Assembly: GCA_017465145.1 (NCBI GenBank)
Contig: JAFTWU010000001.1
Coordinates: forward strand, 31,252-95,251
Reading direction: 5' to 3'
DNA from: Clostridia bacterium
GTDB lineage: Bacteria; Bacillota; Clostridia; Christensenellales; Borkfalkiaceae
Length of the DNA: 64,000 bases
The notes below the pieces were generated by a model. It ran no database searches and had not been told where the DNA came from. It was given only the letters and a program-made list of their open reading frames with translations. The translations under genes and the position numbers were made by a program. Of this stretch, positions 34,522 to 42,914 are shown in pieces (the stretch's first letter is position 1; each line of letters opens with the position of its first letter).

Positions 34522-35760
34522 TTAGAAATTTTCTAGTAAATACGCTTCGGCTTCGGCGCACCATAGACCGTTGTTGTTTGCTACGATATCGCCAAGGATA
34601 GCAAAGCGTGGGTCGATTGAGCCAAGATATCCAAAATCGTCTATTGCCGTTAGCGGTAAATCTATATGGGTATAGATTAGTTTCTTTCCACCGGGGATAG
34701 TCGGCAAGTTAAGTGTGGTGTTAATGGTAGAATCTATCCCGCCGATATGAGTTATCATAACTGCAGGGTTAATACGCCTTTCGCCTATTAAACGGATAAT
34801 ATCGCGCACGTCTTCGGGGGTGCTACCAGAAGTTCCTGCAACGTGGTGGCGTGCATAGTGAACGTCGTAAAAATTAAAGTTTGCCGAAAAGTTTTTGTCG
34901 GTAGGACCTGCAAAGAAATTTAAGCAACCGTCAAAACCTAGAATTTTGTCGGCAAGTTCAACTACCTTTGATACGGGCGCGTAAACGAACACGTCGTCAA
35001 AGCCTTTGCCGTTAGTATAGGCGCGCAAACTTTCGGGGTCTGATTCATCTGTAAAGATTAAATTAATGCCGTCTTTAAGCGCAACGTCTGGGCGGAAAAT
35101 GCTTTTTGCACGGGCAAGGCGCACTTTGTCAAGGTCGGTAACCACTATGGTAGAAGGCTTTACGTCGCCGTGCAAAGCAATATCAATAGCTTCTAGCCCC
35201 ATAGGACCGCAACCTGCTAAAATAGCAACGCTACCACCCTTTTTAATGCCCATAACGTGATTTTGGTTTTCATCGTGGTGATAACTTGCTTTATAACCGC
35301 GCAAAACACAAGACGCGGGCTCGATTAAAGACGCGCTAAAATAAGCGTCGCTATCAATTTTCATAAGATAGCCGTTTTCAATAATGTGGCTATAAACGGT
35401 TGAATAGGTGCTTACGCCACCGATTTCCTTAAACGAATAGCCGATAGTATCAACCCCGCCAAGATAGTCTAAAACGGGGGGAATAATTACCTTTTCGCCA
35501 ACCGAATATTTATCTTTCCACTTTTCGCCCACTTCCACTATTTGAGCGCAAAATTCGTGCCCGATAATAACGGGGTTATCGGCAACGTCGTTAGGAACGC
35601 GCATATGTGCCGCACCTTGCTTTGCCGTTTTATAGGTAGACATACAAACGCTGTCTGCAATAATTTTTATGCGAATTTCATCTTGCTTTAAGGGGGAAAG
35701 TTCAAATTCTTCTAAACGTAAATCTTCTTTGCCGTAAAGTCTTACCGCTTTTGTTTTCAT
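34522..35760 (-). CDS. Zinc-type dehydrogenase resembling L-sorbose-1-phosphate reductase
   Basis: This 412-residue medium-chain dehydrogenase has VCMSTYK (catalytic zinc cysteine), IIGHEFCAQIVEVG and the nucleotide loop ILAGCGPMGLEAI. The four-cysteine structural zinc loop of ADH is absent, as in SorE-type enzymes. The length and the N-terminus (ATGAAAACAAAAGCG-type start, RLYGKEDLRLEEF) match L-sorbose-1-phosphate reductase. It would interconvert a ketose phosphate and a hexitol phosphate. It is 80 bases after the aldolase gene in the same orientation. Confidence 0.82.
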   Translation of the reverse strand: MKTKAVRLYGKEDLRLEEFELSPLKQDEIRIKIIADSVCMSTYKTAKQGAAHMRVPNDVADNPVIIGHEFCAQIVEVGEKWKDKYSVGEKVIIPPVLDYLGGVDTIGYSFKEIGGVSTYSTVYSHIIENGYLMKIDSDAYFSASLIEPASCVLRGYKASYHHDENQNHVMGIKKGGSVAILAGCGPMGLEAIDIALHGDVKPSTIVVTDLDKVRLARAKSIFRPDVALKDGINLIFTDESDPESLRAYTNGKGFDDVFVYAPVSKVVELADKILGFDGCLNFFAGPTDKNFSANFNFYDVHYARHHVAGTSGSTPEDVRDIIRLIGERRINPAVMITHIGGIDSTINTTLNLPTIPGGKKLIYTHIDLPLTAIDDFGYLGSIDPRFAILGDIVANNNGLWCAEAEAYLLENF

Positions 35761-35842
35761 AAAATAATTCTCCTTGATATCTATTAATAAAGGTTTAATA
35801 TACTTTTATAAGTATTTACACGCGAGTAGGGGTGGTGTACGA

Positions 35843-36715
35843 TTAAATTCTATTGTTGCTACCAAATGCGCGAATCTTTGCCCTTACCGCTTCTTTCATA
35901 AGAGAGCGCGCGTCTTCAAATACGAACATAGGCCAAGTTGCAGGGTTGGTAATGGTGTTTAGTTTGCCCTTTAACCCGCCGTTAAGCGCAGTAACTACGT
36001 CTGAGAAAATGTTAATTTTGCACACGCCGTTTGCGATAGCTTCTTTAAGTTGGTCGTATGGCGTGCCACTGCCACCGTGTAGAACTAGCGGAGTGTTAGT
36101 GCAGTCGGCAAGTTGTTTAGTTCTGTCAATTCTAAGAGTCGGTGTCTTTTTATAAACGCCGTGTGAAGTGCCTATTGCAACCGCCAAAGCATCTACCTTA
36201 GTTTTTTCAACGAAAATTTTTGCTTCGGTGGGGTCGGTTAGGGTGTCTTCTGGATCGTCGTCACCCGTCGTGGTGGCGTTTTCGTTGCCAACCATAGCGT
36301 CGCCAACGTGTCCTAGTTCCGCTTCTACGGTGATAGAACGCGCGTGGGCGTAGTCAACGATTTCTAAAGTGTTAGCAAGGTTTTTATCAAACGGCAAAGT
36401 AGAGCCGTCGTACATAACGGAAGAAAAACCCGAATCTATCGCCTGTTTAATTAAATCAAAGTTGCCAGCGTGGTCTAAATGCAAACACACGGGAACGCTG
36501 AAAAAATTTGACGCGCTATTTACCATTGCGGGAATAAGTTGCATACCCTTTCCACGAAGGTCGCCTTCTAAAACCATTAAGAGTGCGGGCGATTTTTCTT
36601 CTTCACACACTTCTAAAACGGCGCGCATCATTTCGTAATTGCAAATATCAAACGCGGGAATAGCAAATTTTTCTTTTTTTGCTTGTTCAATCATTTCTTT
36701 CATATTAACTAACAT
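35843..36715 (-). CDS. Class II ketose-bisphosphate aldolase (FbaA/GatY/KbaY family)
   Basis: This 290-residue protein has LHLDHAGNFDLIKQAI (catalytic Asp and zinc His), SVMYDGSTLPFDKN, VEAELGHVG and LHGGSGTPYDQLKEAI, the zinc and phosphate sites of class II aldolases. Neighbouring SorE-like and SorC-type genes suggest cleavage of a hexulose bisphosphate or ketose-1-phosphate. There is no kinase in this cluster. It is divergent from the SorC regulator, sharing an operator-like region. Confidence 0.9.
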   Translation of the reverse strand: MLVNMKEMIEQAKKEKFAIPAFDICNYEMMRAVLEVCEEEKSPALLMVLEGDLRGKGMQLIPAMVNSASNFFSVPVCLHLDHAGNFDLIKQAIDSGFSSVMYDGSTLPFDKNLANTLEIVDYAHARSITVEAELGHVGDAMVGNENATTTGDDDPEDTLTDPTEAKIFVEKTKVDALAVAIGTSHGVYKKTPTLRIDRTKQLADCTNTPLVLHGGSGTPYDQLKEAIANGVCKINIFSDVVTALNGGLKGKLNTITNPATWPMFVFEDARSLMKEAVRAKIRAFGSNNRI

Positions 36716-36746
36716 AAAAACACCTACCTTTTTGTTTTACGGTTAG

Positions 36747-36834
36747 AGTATATCACTACTTTTAACATATGTCAAATACAAATGTTAATTTTTTACCAAA
36801 ATTTATTGACTTTTTGCAATTTTTTTGGTATAAT
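36747..36834. promoter_or_regulatory. Divergent promoters of aldolase and sorC-type regulator with inverted repeat
   Basis: Minus-strand TTGACA (36770-36775), 17-base spacer, TATACT (36747-36752) drives the aldolase. Plus-strand TTGACT (36806-36811), 17-base spacer, TATAAT (36829-36834) drives the regulator. An inverted repeat TTAACAT/ATGTTAA (36762-36768, 36782-36788) lies between the two and overlaps the leftward spacer, a likely regulator site. Confidence 0.8.
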
Positions 36835-36859
36835 TTATATAGAATTTAGGGAGTTATAT

Positions 36860-37768
36860 ATGAAAGACCAAAAAGTTTTGATGGCAGAAGTTGCCCTTAT
36901 GTATTATAAAGACGGTTTAACTCAACAAGAAATTGCCGTTAAACTTGACTTAACGCGCCAAACGGTTTCTAAACTTTTAACAAGCGCGGTAAGTGAAGGC
37001 ATAGTGGAAATTAAGGTGCATAACCCCGATAGCAAGCGACACGAATTACAAGATAAAATAGAGAAAAAATACGGCGTTAAAGCGTGTATTTTTGGCGCAA
37101 GTAATAATAGTGAAGATTTGCGCGCCATCGCTACTATCGAAGGGGCTATCAGTTACCTATCCCCCATCGTGCAAAAGGGTGGACTAAATATTGCCATTTC
37201 TTGGGGGCGCACCGTTCAAAAGTTGGTTAAAAGTTTCCCCGCATTAAACACGTTAAACAACACCGTTTACCCCTTGTTTGGCGCAACGGAACACGAACAA
37301 AGCTATTACTTGCCAAACGAACTTGCAAGAGAGTTTGCCGGCAAATTGAGTGCACGCGTTAAATACGCTTGGTTTCCGTATAAAGTAGATAACGAACAAG
37401 ATTTTGAACTTTTTAAGCGCACCGCTTATTATAAAAAAATGCTTTCACTTTGGGCGGACTGCGATGCAGTTGTAGTTGGCATTGGCAACAATACCGCCTT
37501 TCGCCTTTTAGACCCCGATTTTAAGGGGGATAAAGATAAATTAAAGGTGGTTGGCGACGTTGCAACTCACTTTTTTACCGAAGATGGCACTATTATAGAA
37601 AATAAAGACTTAACTTTAAGAATTGACGTCGATACTCTTATGGCGGTTAAAACAAAAATCGCCGTTGCTTACGGCGACGATAAAATTAGCGCGATTAAGG
37701 GTGCGTTAAACTCTAAACTAGTTGACGTTTTAATAACCGACGAATACACGGCAAAAGGACTTATTTGA
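36860..37768 (+). CDS. SorC/DeoR-type sugar-binding transcriptional regulator
   Basis: This 302-residue protein has an N-terminal helix-turn-helix (YYKDGLTQQEIAVKLDLTRQTVSKLL, about 15-40) and a C-terminal sugar-phosphate-binding domain with ISWGRTVQKLV, PLFGATEHEQSYY and VVVGIGNN. It resembles SorC regulators that respond to phosphorylated sugars. The ATG at 36860 follows AGGGAG by 6 bases; upstream starts lie in the promoter. It presumably controls the divergent aldolase/SorE-like genes and itself. Confidence 0.9.
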   Translation: MKDQKVLMAEVALMYYKDGLTQQEIAVKLDLTRQTVSKLLTSAVSEGIVEIKVHNPDSKRHELQDKIEKKYGVKACIFGASNNSEDLRAIATIEGAISYLSPIVQKGGLNIAISWGRTVQKLVKSFPALNTLNNTVYPLFGATEHEQSYYLPNELAREFAGKLSARVKYAWFPYKVDNEQDFELFKRTAYYKKMLSLWADCDAVVVGIGNNTAFRLLDPDFKGDKDKLKVVGDVATHFFTEDGTIIENKDLTLRIDVDTLMAVKTKIAVAYGDDKISAIKGALNSKLVDVLITDEYTAKGLI

Positions 37769-37796
37769 GAAATTGTTGAATAGTTGTTTATATCAA

Positions 37797-37830
37797 AAAG
37801 AGAGTGGATATTTCCACTCTCTTTAATTTT
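37797..37830. terminator. Bidirectional terminator between sorC-type gene and the surface-protein operon
   Basis: Stem AAAGAGAGTGGA/TCCACTCTCTTT around positions 37797-37823 with T-runs on both sides. Confidence 0.85.
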
Positions 37831-37854
37831 AGGTTTCTTTGCTTTTAAGCGTTA

Positions 37855-40800
37855 TTAGAAAAACTCTGAATAAGTTTCTATTAAAACGCCTAAAGTTTCG
37901 TAATCAATATAGCCTTTGCCGATTGCCACTTTAAGATATTGACCTTGAACTGCATTAAAAATGTTTTCAGGCACGGGACAAATTTCAGCAAACTCTTCAT
38001 ACGTAAACAACCCATAAGTCGTTATATCCGCAAGGTATTGCGCTTGGTTAATGCGCATTGTGTTGCCGTCAACTTCAAAGGTGTTAACTAGCCCTTCTAT
38101 ACCACCTGGCATTGACAACATACCATTTACGTATAAGCAAAGGTGTCCGTAAGTTACGGGGCTCCACGCCGTAGTCATTTCTTCGGTTATGGTTACGTTA
38201 GTTAGTTGCACCCTTGCCCAAGCCATATTGCCGTTTGTATCGGTTATTTGCTTGTTAAACCAATGCCCAATATATTGACTTGCGTCTTCCCTTAAGTATA
38301 CGTACTTATTTAGGTTAAAGTCCCAGAAAGCATGCTCATCAATTACTTTAACGTGCGTGCCGTCAGAGAAGTATAGATTAATTATCTTGTAATTTGCTAG
38401 TGCGTCGCTATCGATAAAGAGTATTGGCGCAACGTCAAAACTACCCGTGTGTAAGTTCCATACAAGTAGCATTTCGTTACCCGTTAAAGTTTCTACGGGA
38501 ACTTGTCTACCGTCCGCAAGGGTAATTAACGTACCTGCTGCTACGCAAGAATCTTCTGTTGGGGGAGCAGCATTTTGTTGTAAAAACAAGGTAATACCCC
38601 CATCAGTACTAGAACCAGGATAATTATTTGTATATATGGTTATTTCGCCTGTATAAATACTTCTATGTAATTCAAAGGTATACGTTACTTGCTCTGTGGT
38701 AAAGTTTTCACCATTTATAGTCCAATAATATAACGTATAACCGCTTGGCACGTTTGCGTTAAGAGTCTTTACTTCACCACTTACTAAGTGTTCTACCCTT
38801 GGGGTTAAATACCCTACGCCCATAACCTGTACTGGAATAGAATAATCCATTTCCATCAATTGCCAATGGGCATATATTATACCGTTGCCAAATTGTTTAA
38901 AAGGATTTCCCTCGTTACTTATCTCAAGGAACTGATATTCGCCAGATGGTTTAACGACAGTTGTCGCATAACACGTACCTGAACCGTTTGGCTGAGAATA
39001 ATACCCCCTAAGCTCATAATGATTTCTATTGCTCGGCATAGAATTAAAAGATACAATCTCATTATAATGCAATTCTATTTCACTAGTTCTATTTTCATAT
39101 CCTAGATCGATTTGAATTACATATGGTTCAACCCAAATAGCAACTACCGTTATACTTTCGGTGGTATCCCACACGCCACTTTCATAATATTCTCTACCAT
39201 ATTCATCTAACCAATGACTAAACGTAAAATCCTCAAACTCTGGCGTCGTGCAATCTATTACTGCGCCAAAATAGGTGTTAAGCGTTTGAACAATCTCACC
39301 CTCCACATTTAATTGTACTGTAATTTGCAAGGATGTAATCTCGCAATCATATTCAGAGAAAACGGCACTATATTCACATTGTTTGCTGTGCGGAACGTAT
39401 AAATCAAAACTACCGCTTGGAAACGCCCCATCTTCTATCGTAGGCGCAGTGTATGAATAAAAATACACATTGCTTAAATATGTACAATTAGCGAATACGT
39501 TATTATCTATATTTACACTTCCATAGATATGTATATTCTGAATATTATGACATCTTTCAAAAGCATTTGAGCCAATGTTGGTTACGCTAGCCGGGATTGT
39601 TATGCTTGTTAATGACGTACAACCTGCAAAGGCATTTGCTCCTATTGACGTAACCTCATTAGGAATATTAATTCTATGCAGCCAAGTGCAACCAGAAAAA
39701 ACACCATTTGATATAACTGACAATCCTATAGGAAGTGTACAATTTGAAAGATGTGTGCAACCCGCAAAGGCATTTGCTCCTATTGACGTTACACTGTCTG
39801 ATATAGTAACAGTAGTTAATCTATCACAACCGCTAAACGCACCTGCACCGATACTTGTAACTGTGTTTGGTATTGTTACACTTTGAATTTGTGTTTGATT
39901 TTGAAAAGCATAATCCCCTATAGCGCTTACTAAAGGCAAATCAACGTGAGTGTCAAAATCTACCACTAATTCCATACCTATAAGAGTATCATTTTCAATA
40001 TAGAAATCACACCAATCATAATAAATATAGTAAATTTCGCTATCGTAAGGGTCGTCCTCACTAACTGTCACGTCTCCCCTATAGTTAATTTCCTCCTTAA
40101 GCCAAACAACATCATTTGAAGGCTGATGGTTGTATTTCAACACAGCGCTAGCACCTGGCTTGTGTGTCCAAAAATCGCCATATGGATGATATTTCATAAA
40201 ATGAAAATCCATATCACTTTTTCTTATGCAAATTAATTTTTGATTTGCATTTAGAATAGAAGGACGCACATTTGTAACGTATACGTCTTCATAGCCAATG
40301 GCAAGCAAATCATCTTTTACCATGTTAGCCATAGTGGATATTGGTAAATTTATATTAAAGTCGCCCTCTGATATATCCCCAGGTTTTCTATATAGCGCAG
40401 CTCCATATGTTCCCTCTAAATAATTTATTGCATAACTGTAACAATTATAATATCTATAATCATCGTGCCAAATACCATATTGTGAATTGTTGGGCAAAGT
40501 TGTTTCCAACAAACTGCTTGAATAAGTAATTGCTGGAGCACTGTAAATATTATAATAATTTAATACAACAGACTTTATATCCTCCGCAAATTCCTGTGCA
40601 ACCCAGTAATTATAGAAAAACTGCACATTTGGGTTATTTTCAACTTGTAAAATTATGCCCTTAACTAAACCTGGCAAATTTGGGTTGTTTATATAATCAT
40701 TTGGAATAGTAACACCATTTTCGCAAACAAATTCCAGGCATTCTTCTTCAGTTTTATCAGCAAACATACCGTTTGCAGTATTATCTATTTTAGTAGCGCT

Positions 40801-40914
40801 TGCAATTTTTGTTAAATTATCCCCTAAGCCAATAAACAATAGCGAGCAACAAGCTAAAAATAGACTAATAAAAAAGCAAACCGCTATATTTTTAATTAAA
40901 TATTTTTTACACAT
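37855..40914 (-). CDS. Large exported protein: peptidase-like, leucine-rich-repeat, beta-repeat and Hint domains
   Basis: This 1019-residue protein has an N-terminal hydrophobic signal or anchor (10-30). Residues about 145-265 carry YYNCYSYAINYL (Cys158), DFHFMKYHPYGDFWTHKPGA (His238, His251), a pattern seen in cysteine-peptidase/amidase-like domains. Residues 330-500 are BspA-type leucine-rich repeats (SIGANAFAGCTSL units). Residues about 540-780 resemble InlB-type beta repeats. From 789 the Hint domain begins (CVAAGTLITLADG, Cys790; DEHAFWDF; HLCLYVNGMLSMPGG), followed by a helical tail. No LPXTG is present. It lies 4 bases after a lipoprotein gene. The domain order is read by eye; the function is unknown. 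Confidence 0.8.
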   Translation of the reverse strand: MCKKYLIKNIAVCFFISLFLACCSLLFIGLGDNLTKIASATKIDNTANGMFADKTEEECLEFVCENGVTIPNDYINNPNLPGLVKGIILQVENNPNVQFFYNYWVAQEFAEDIKSVVLNYYNIYSAPAITYSSSLLETTLPNNSQYGIWHDDYRYYNCYSYAINYLEGTYGAALYRKPGDISEGDFNINLPISTMANMVKDDLLAIGYEDVYVTNVRPSILNANQKLICIRKSDMDFHFMKYHPYGDFWTHKPGASAVLKYNHQPSNDVVWLKEEINYRGDVTVSEDDPYDSEIYYIYYDWCDFYIENDTLIGMELVVDFDTHVDLPLVSAIGDYAFQNQTQIQSVTIPNTVTSIGAGAFSGCDRLTTVTISDSVTSIGANAFAGCTHLSNCTLPIGLSVISNGVFSGCTWLHRINIPNEVTSIGANAFAGCTSLTSITIPASVTNIGSNAFERCHNIQNIHIYGSVNIDNNVFANCTYLSNVYFYSYTAPTIEDGAFPSGSFDLYVPHSKQCEYSAVFSEYDCEITSLQITVQLNVEGEIVQTLNTYFGAVIDCTTPEFEDFTFSHWLDEYGREYYESGVWDTTESITVVAIWVEPYVIQIDLGYENRTSEIELHYNEIVSFNSMPSNRNHYELRGYYSQPNGSGTCYATTVVKPSGEYQFLEISNEGNPFKQFGNGIIYAHWQLMEMDYSIPVQVMGVGYLTPRVEHLVSGEVKTLNANVPSGYTLYYWTINGENFTTEQVTYTFELHRSIYTGEITIYTNNYPGSSTDGGITLFLQQNAAPPTEDSCVAAGTLITLADGRQVPVETLTGNEMLLVWNLHTGSFDVAPILFIDSDALANYKIINLYFSDGTHVKVIDEHAFWDFNLNKYVYLREDASQYIGHWFNKQITDTNGNMAWARVQLTNVTITEEMTTAWSPVTYGHLCLYVNGMLSMPGGIEGLVNTFEVDGNTMRINQAQYLADITTYGLFTYEEFAEICPVPENIFNAVQGQYLKVAIGKGYIDYETLGVLIETYSEFF

Positions 40915-40918
40915 AAAA

Positions 40919-41455
40919 TTAATCCTTATTACTATCCTTAACTGTATTTACTAATTCCTGTACTTCTGTTTCTGTAATAGGTTCATCTAACAGTTTTTGT
41001 ACAAGAATTACAACTTGTGAGTTTTTATCTTCTTTTGTAAAATCAATTTTTATTAAAGCATACCCTATTACGCTGTCGTCTTTAATTAGCGTTATTGTAA
41101 CAAAGTCCTTATAAATTTTATCGTTAGAATCTTCAGGATAAGGTTCCCAGACAACATTATCATTAACCTTAACCTTTACTTCCCTATGAAATTTAGGATA
41201 TTCAGCACTGAATGTAGAAAAACAACAAAAATCACTAACAAGCTTACAAATAATTGCTTCATCGTCATGTCTAACGATTATTATATTATGAATTATGTTA
41301 TAAGATATTATTGGATTACGCCAGTCAACCAGCTCTATAAAATTATCGCCGTCGTTATTCTTTTCATTATTACAGCCGTTTAGTATAGAGCCTGCAAAAG
41401 TCATACAAAGTATACTTACTAGGCTAATAGCCATAAGTTTTAAAAGTCTTTTCAT
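40919..41455 (-). CDS. Small lipoprotein of unknown function
   Basis: This 178-residue protein has a signal peptide and lipobox-like LNGC near residue 28, then an asparagine-rich linker (NNEKNNDGDN). The mature part is mixed alpha/beta with no motif I recognise. The second of two adjacent ATGs is preferred because GGAGG lies 5 bases before it. It is the middle gene of a three-gene operon and probably works with the large surface protein. Confidence 0.65.
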   Translation of the reverse strand: MKRLLKLMAISLVSILCMTFAGSILNGCNNEKNNDGDNFIELVDWRNPIISYNIIHNIIIVRHDDEAIICKLVSDFCCFSTFSAEYPKFHREVKVKVNDNVVWEPYPEDSNDKIYKDFVTITLIKDDSVIGYALIKIDFTKEDKNSQVVILVQKLLDEPITETEVQELVNTVKDSNKD

Positions 41456-41467
41456 CATCTCCTCCTT

Positions 41468-42163
41468 TTATAAATCATTTGATTTATGTGCATAAGAAGT
41501 AACATCTAACGTTGCGTGTTCTCTGTATGATAAATTTTCTATGTCCTCAATTTTTAATTTACTGATTAAATTCACATACTGTCCTTCTTGTTTTATAGCA
41601 CAAATAAAGTCACTTGTACTATCTTTTGTTTGTAATAAATATTTCCTTTCTTCGCTATTGCCCGTAACAAAATAAGGGCTTTTTTCATAAATTATCATAT
41701 CACCATTTTCATCCAGTATCAAATCGCCATTCCTAGATGATGCCCACCCCTCAACGAAGCTTGGTAGGGGTGGACTATTTGGAGTTCTTGTATGAGGAGT
41801 CCATGGTCTTTTCTTTCCATATATCCTCCCTACAACATACATGCTTTTGTTAGCGTGCAAGCAAGAGACAAGTATTGATGGTTCAGTTTTAACCCTAATA
41901 AAAACAAATCCATACGGCTCAAATTCTACAAGGAAATATTTTAACTCTTCGTATTGGTCATATACAGGATAAACCTCGAAAGATTCATATTTTTCGCCTT
42001 CAGGGTAACCCCAGGTTGAATCACTTTTTTCAATTCTTTCTGTAATTCTTTGAATATGTTCTGCTTCCGTAAAATCATCAACGTCTTTACTGCAACCCGC
42101 AAAACACAATGTTATACTGGATAGCGATATTAAAACTAAAATTATTGAAATAATTCTTTTCAT
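41468..42163 (-). CDS. Lipoprotein of unknown function
   Basis: This 231-residue protein has a signal peptide with lipobox CFAGC near residue 23, followed by SKDVDDFTEAEH. The rest contains many aromatic and charged residues and no recognised domain. The ATG at 42163 follows GGAG by 5 bases. It is the first gene of the operon ending in the Hint surface protein. Confidence 0.65.
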   Translation of the reverse strand: MKRIISIILVLISLSSITLCFAGCSKDVDDFTEAEHIQRITERIEKSDSTWGYPEGEKYESFEVYPVYDQYEELKYFLVEFEPYGFVFIRVKTEPSILVSCLHANKSMYVVGRIYGKKRPWTPHTRTPNSPPLPSFVEGWASSRNGDLILDENGDMIIYEKSPYFVTGNSEERKYLLQTKDSTSDFICAIKQEGQYVNLISKLKIEDIENLSYREHATLDVTSYAHKSNDL

Positions 42164-42421
42164 AAAAGCTCCTTTCATTTAACATAAATTAATAAAAATA
42201 CTTAACCCATTGGTCTGCACCGCCTTATTTTATTATAAAGCAGTAAAAAAGATGAAAAATTCTTTTCTTTTACTACCTTACACTAATAAGACGTTTGAAT
42301 TTGCATTTTTCTTTCAAAAAATTTAAAATTTTTTTAAAATTATTAAAAATTCTTCAATTTCCTAGTTAAAACTATGCATTTAGACCAAAACACTTAGTTA
42401 AAAATATTTCTTCTTATTTAA

Positions 42422-42450
42422 ATTTTACACTATATATATTCTACTGTCAA
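42422..42450 (-). promoter_or_regulatory. Promoter of the lipoprotein/surface-protein operon
   Basis: Minus-strand TTGACA (42445-42450), 17-base spacer, TAAAAT (42422-42427). The coding region begins about 250 bases later, so the transcript has a long, very AT-rich 5' leader (42164-42415) in which I see no small gene or known riboswitch. Confidence 0.8.
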
Positions 42451-42513
42451 TATTGCATTTTACACGAAAAAAAGGATGGTAAAACCTATCCACTTTTTCG
42501 TTTTATAATTCTC

Positions 42514-42592
42514 ACGCAAAAATTGTCGAAGAAATTTTTGCGTAAAGGAGAAGTCGACGTAAAAACAATAAAGCCACCATTTCGGTGGCTTT
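42514..42592 (-). terminator. tRNA-Pro terminator and a second hairpin
   Basis: Stem AAAGCCACC/GGTGGCTTT (42570-42578, 42584-42592) followed on the minus strand by a T-rich tail ends the tRNA transcript. A further hairpin ACGCAAAAATT/AATTTTTGCGT lies at 42514-42542. Confidence 0.8.
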
Positions 42593-42617
42593 AGGTATAA
42601 TTCGTCGTGCTTCGACG

Positions 42618-42693
42618 TGGTCGGAGTGAGGCGACTTGAACGCCCGACCTCTTGGTCCCGAACCAAGCGCGCTACCAACTGCGCTACACCCCG
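42618..42693 (-). tRNA. tRNA-Pro (anticodon CGG)
   Basis: The minus strand folds as a cloverleaf: acceptor CGGGGTG/CACTCCG with one G-U pair, anticodon stem CTTGG/CCAAG with loop TTCGGGA (anticodon CGG, reads CCG), and T-arm GGGCG-TTCAAGT-CGCC(T). Discriminator A and an encoded CCA end (42618-42620) are present. Confidence 0.95.
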
Positions 42694-42900
42694 TTATAAA
42701 GTAAGGTGTTTCAACCCTACTTTACTTTTCGTATTTATTTTTGTTTATGGTAGCGCCCAAGGCGCTTCCCCCCTCGGCATTAAGCCTCGGCGGCTCACGC
42801 TACAAACTGTCCACAGGACACTTTGCTTTACGCTCCGCCCCAACTGCGCTACACCCCGTTTAGCGTTAGCATTATTGCCAACCCTATTTTACTTTTTATT
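42674..42900. repeat. Duplicated tRNA-Pro 5' fragment and flank around a GC-rich repeat element
   Basis: About 20 bases of the tRNA 5' end (CAACTGCGCTACACCCCGTT on the plus strand) recur at 42841-42860. The following flank is also related: CAACCCTACTTTACTTTT near 42712 against CAACCCTATTTTACTTTT near 42876. Between the copies lies a GC-rich segment (42749-42840) with palindromic parts such as ACTGTCC-ACA-GGACACT, which has the look of a small repeat element. No gene is seen here. Confidence 0.6.
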
Positions 42901-42914
42901 ATTTTAAGATTCTA

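Noticed and set aside
37855-38550. C-terminal Hint domain as a full intein
   Set aside because: No intact extein follows with homology to a housekeeping protein, and the C-terminal splice Asn followed by Cys/Ser/Thr is not evident. A hedgehog-like Hint is the better reading.
42617-42907. Plus-strand open frame of 96 residues over the tRNA-Pro
   Set aside because: It runs through the antisense of a functional tRNA and the repeat element, with no ribosome site. The open frame results from GC-rich RNA and repeat sequence.
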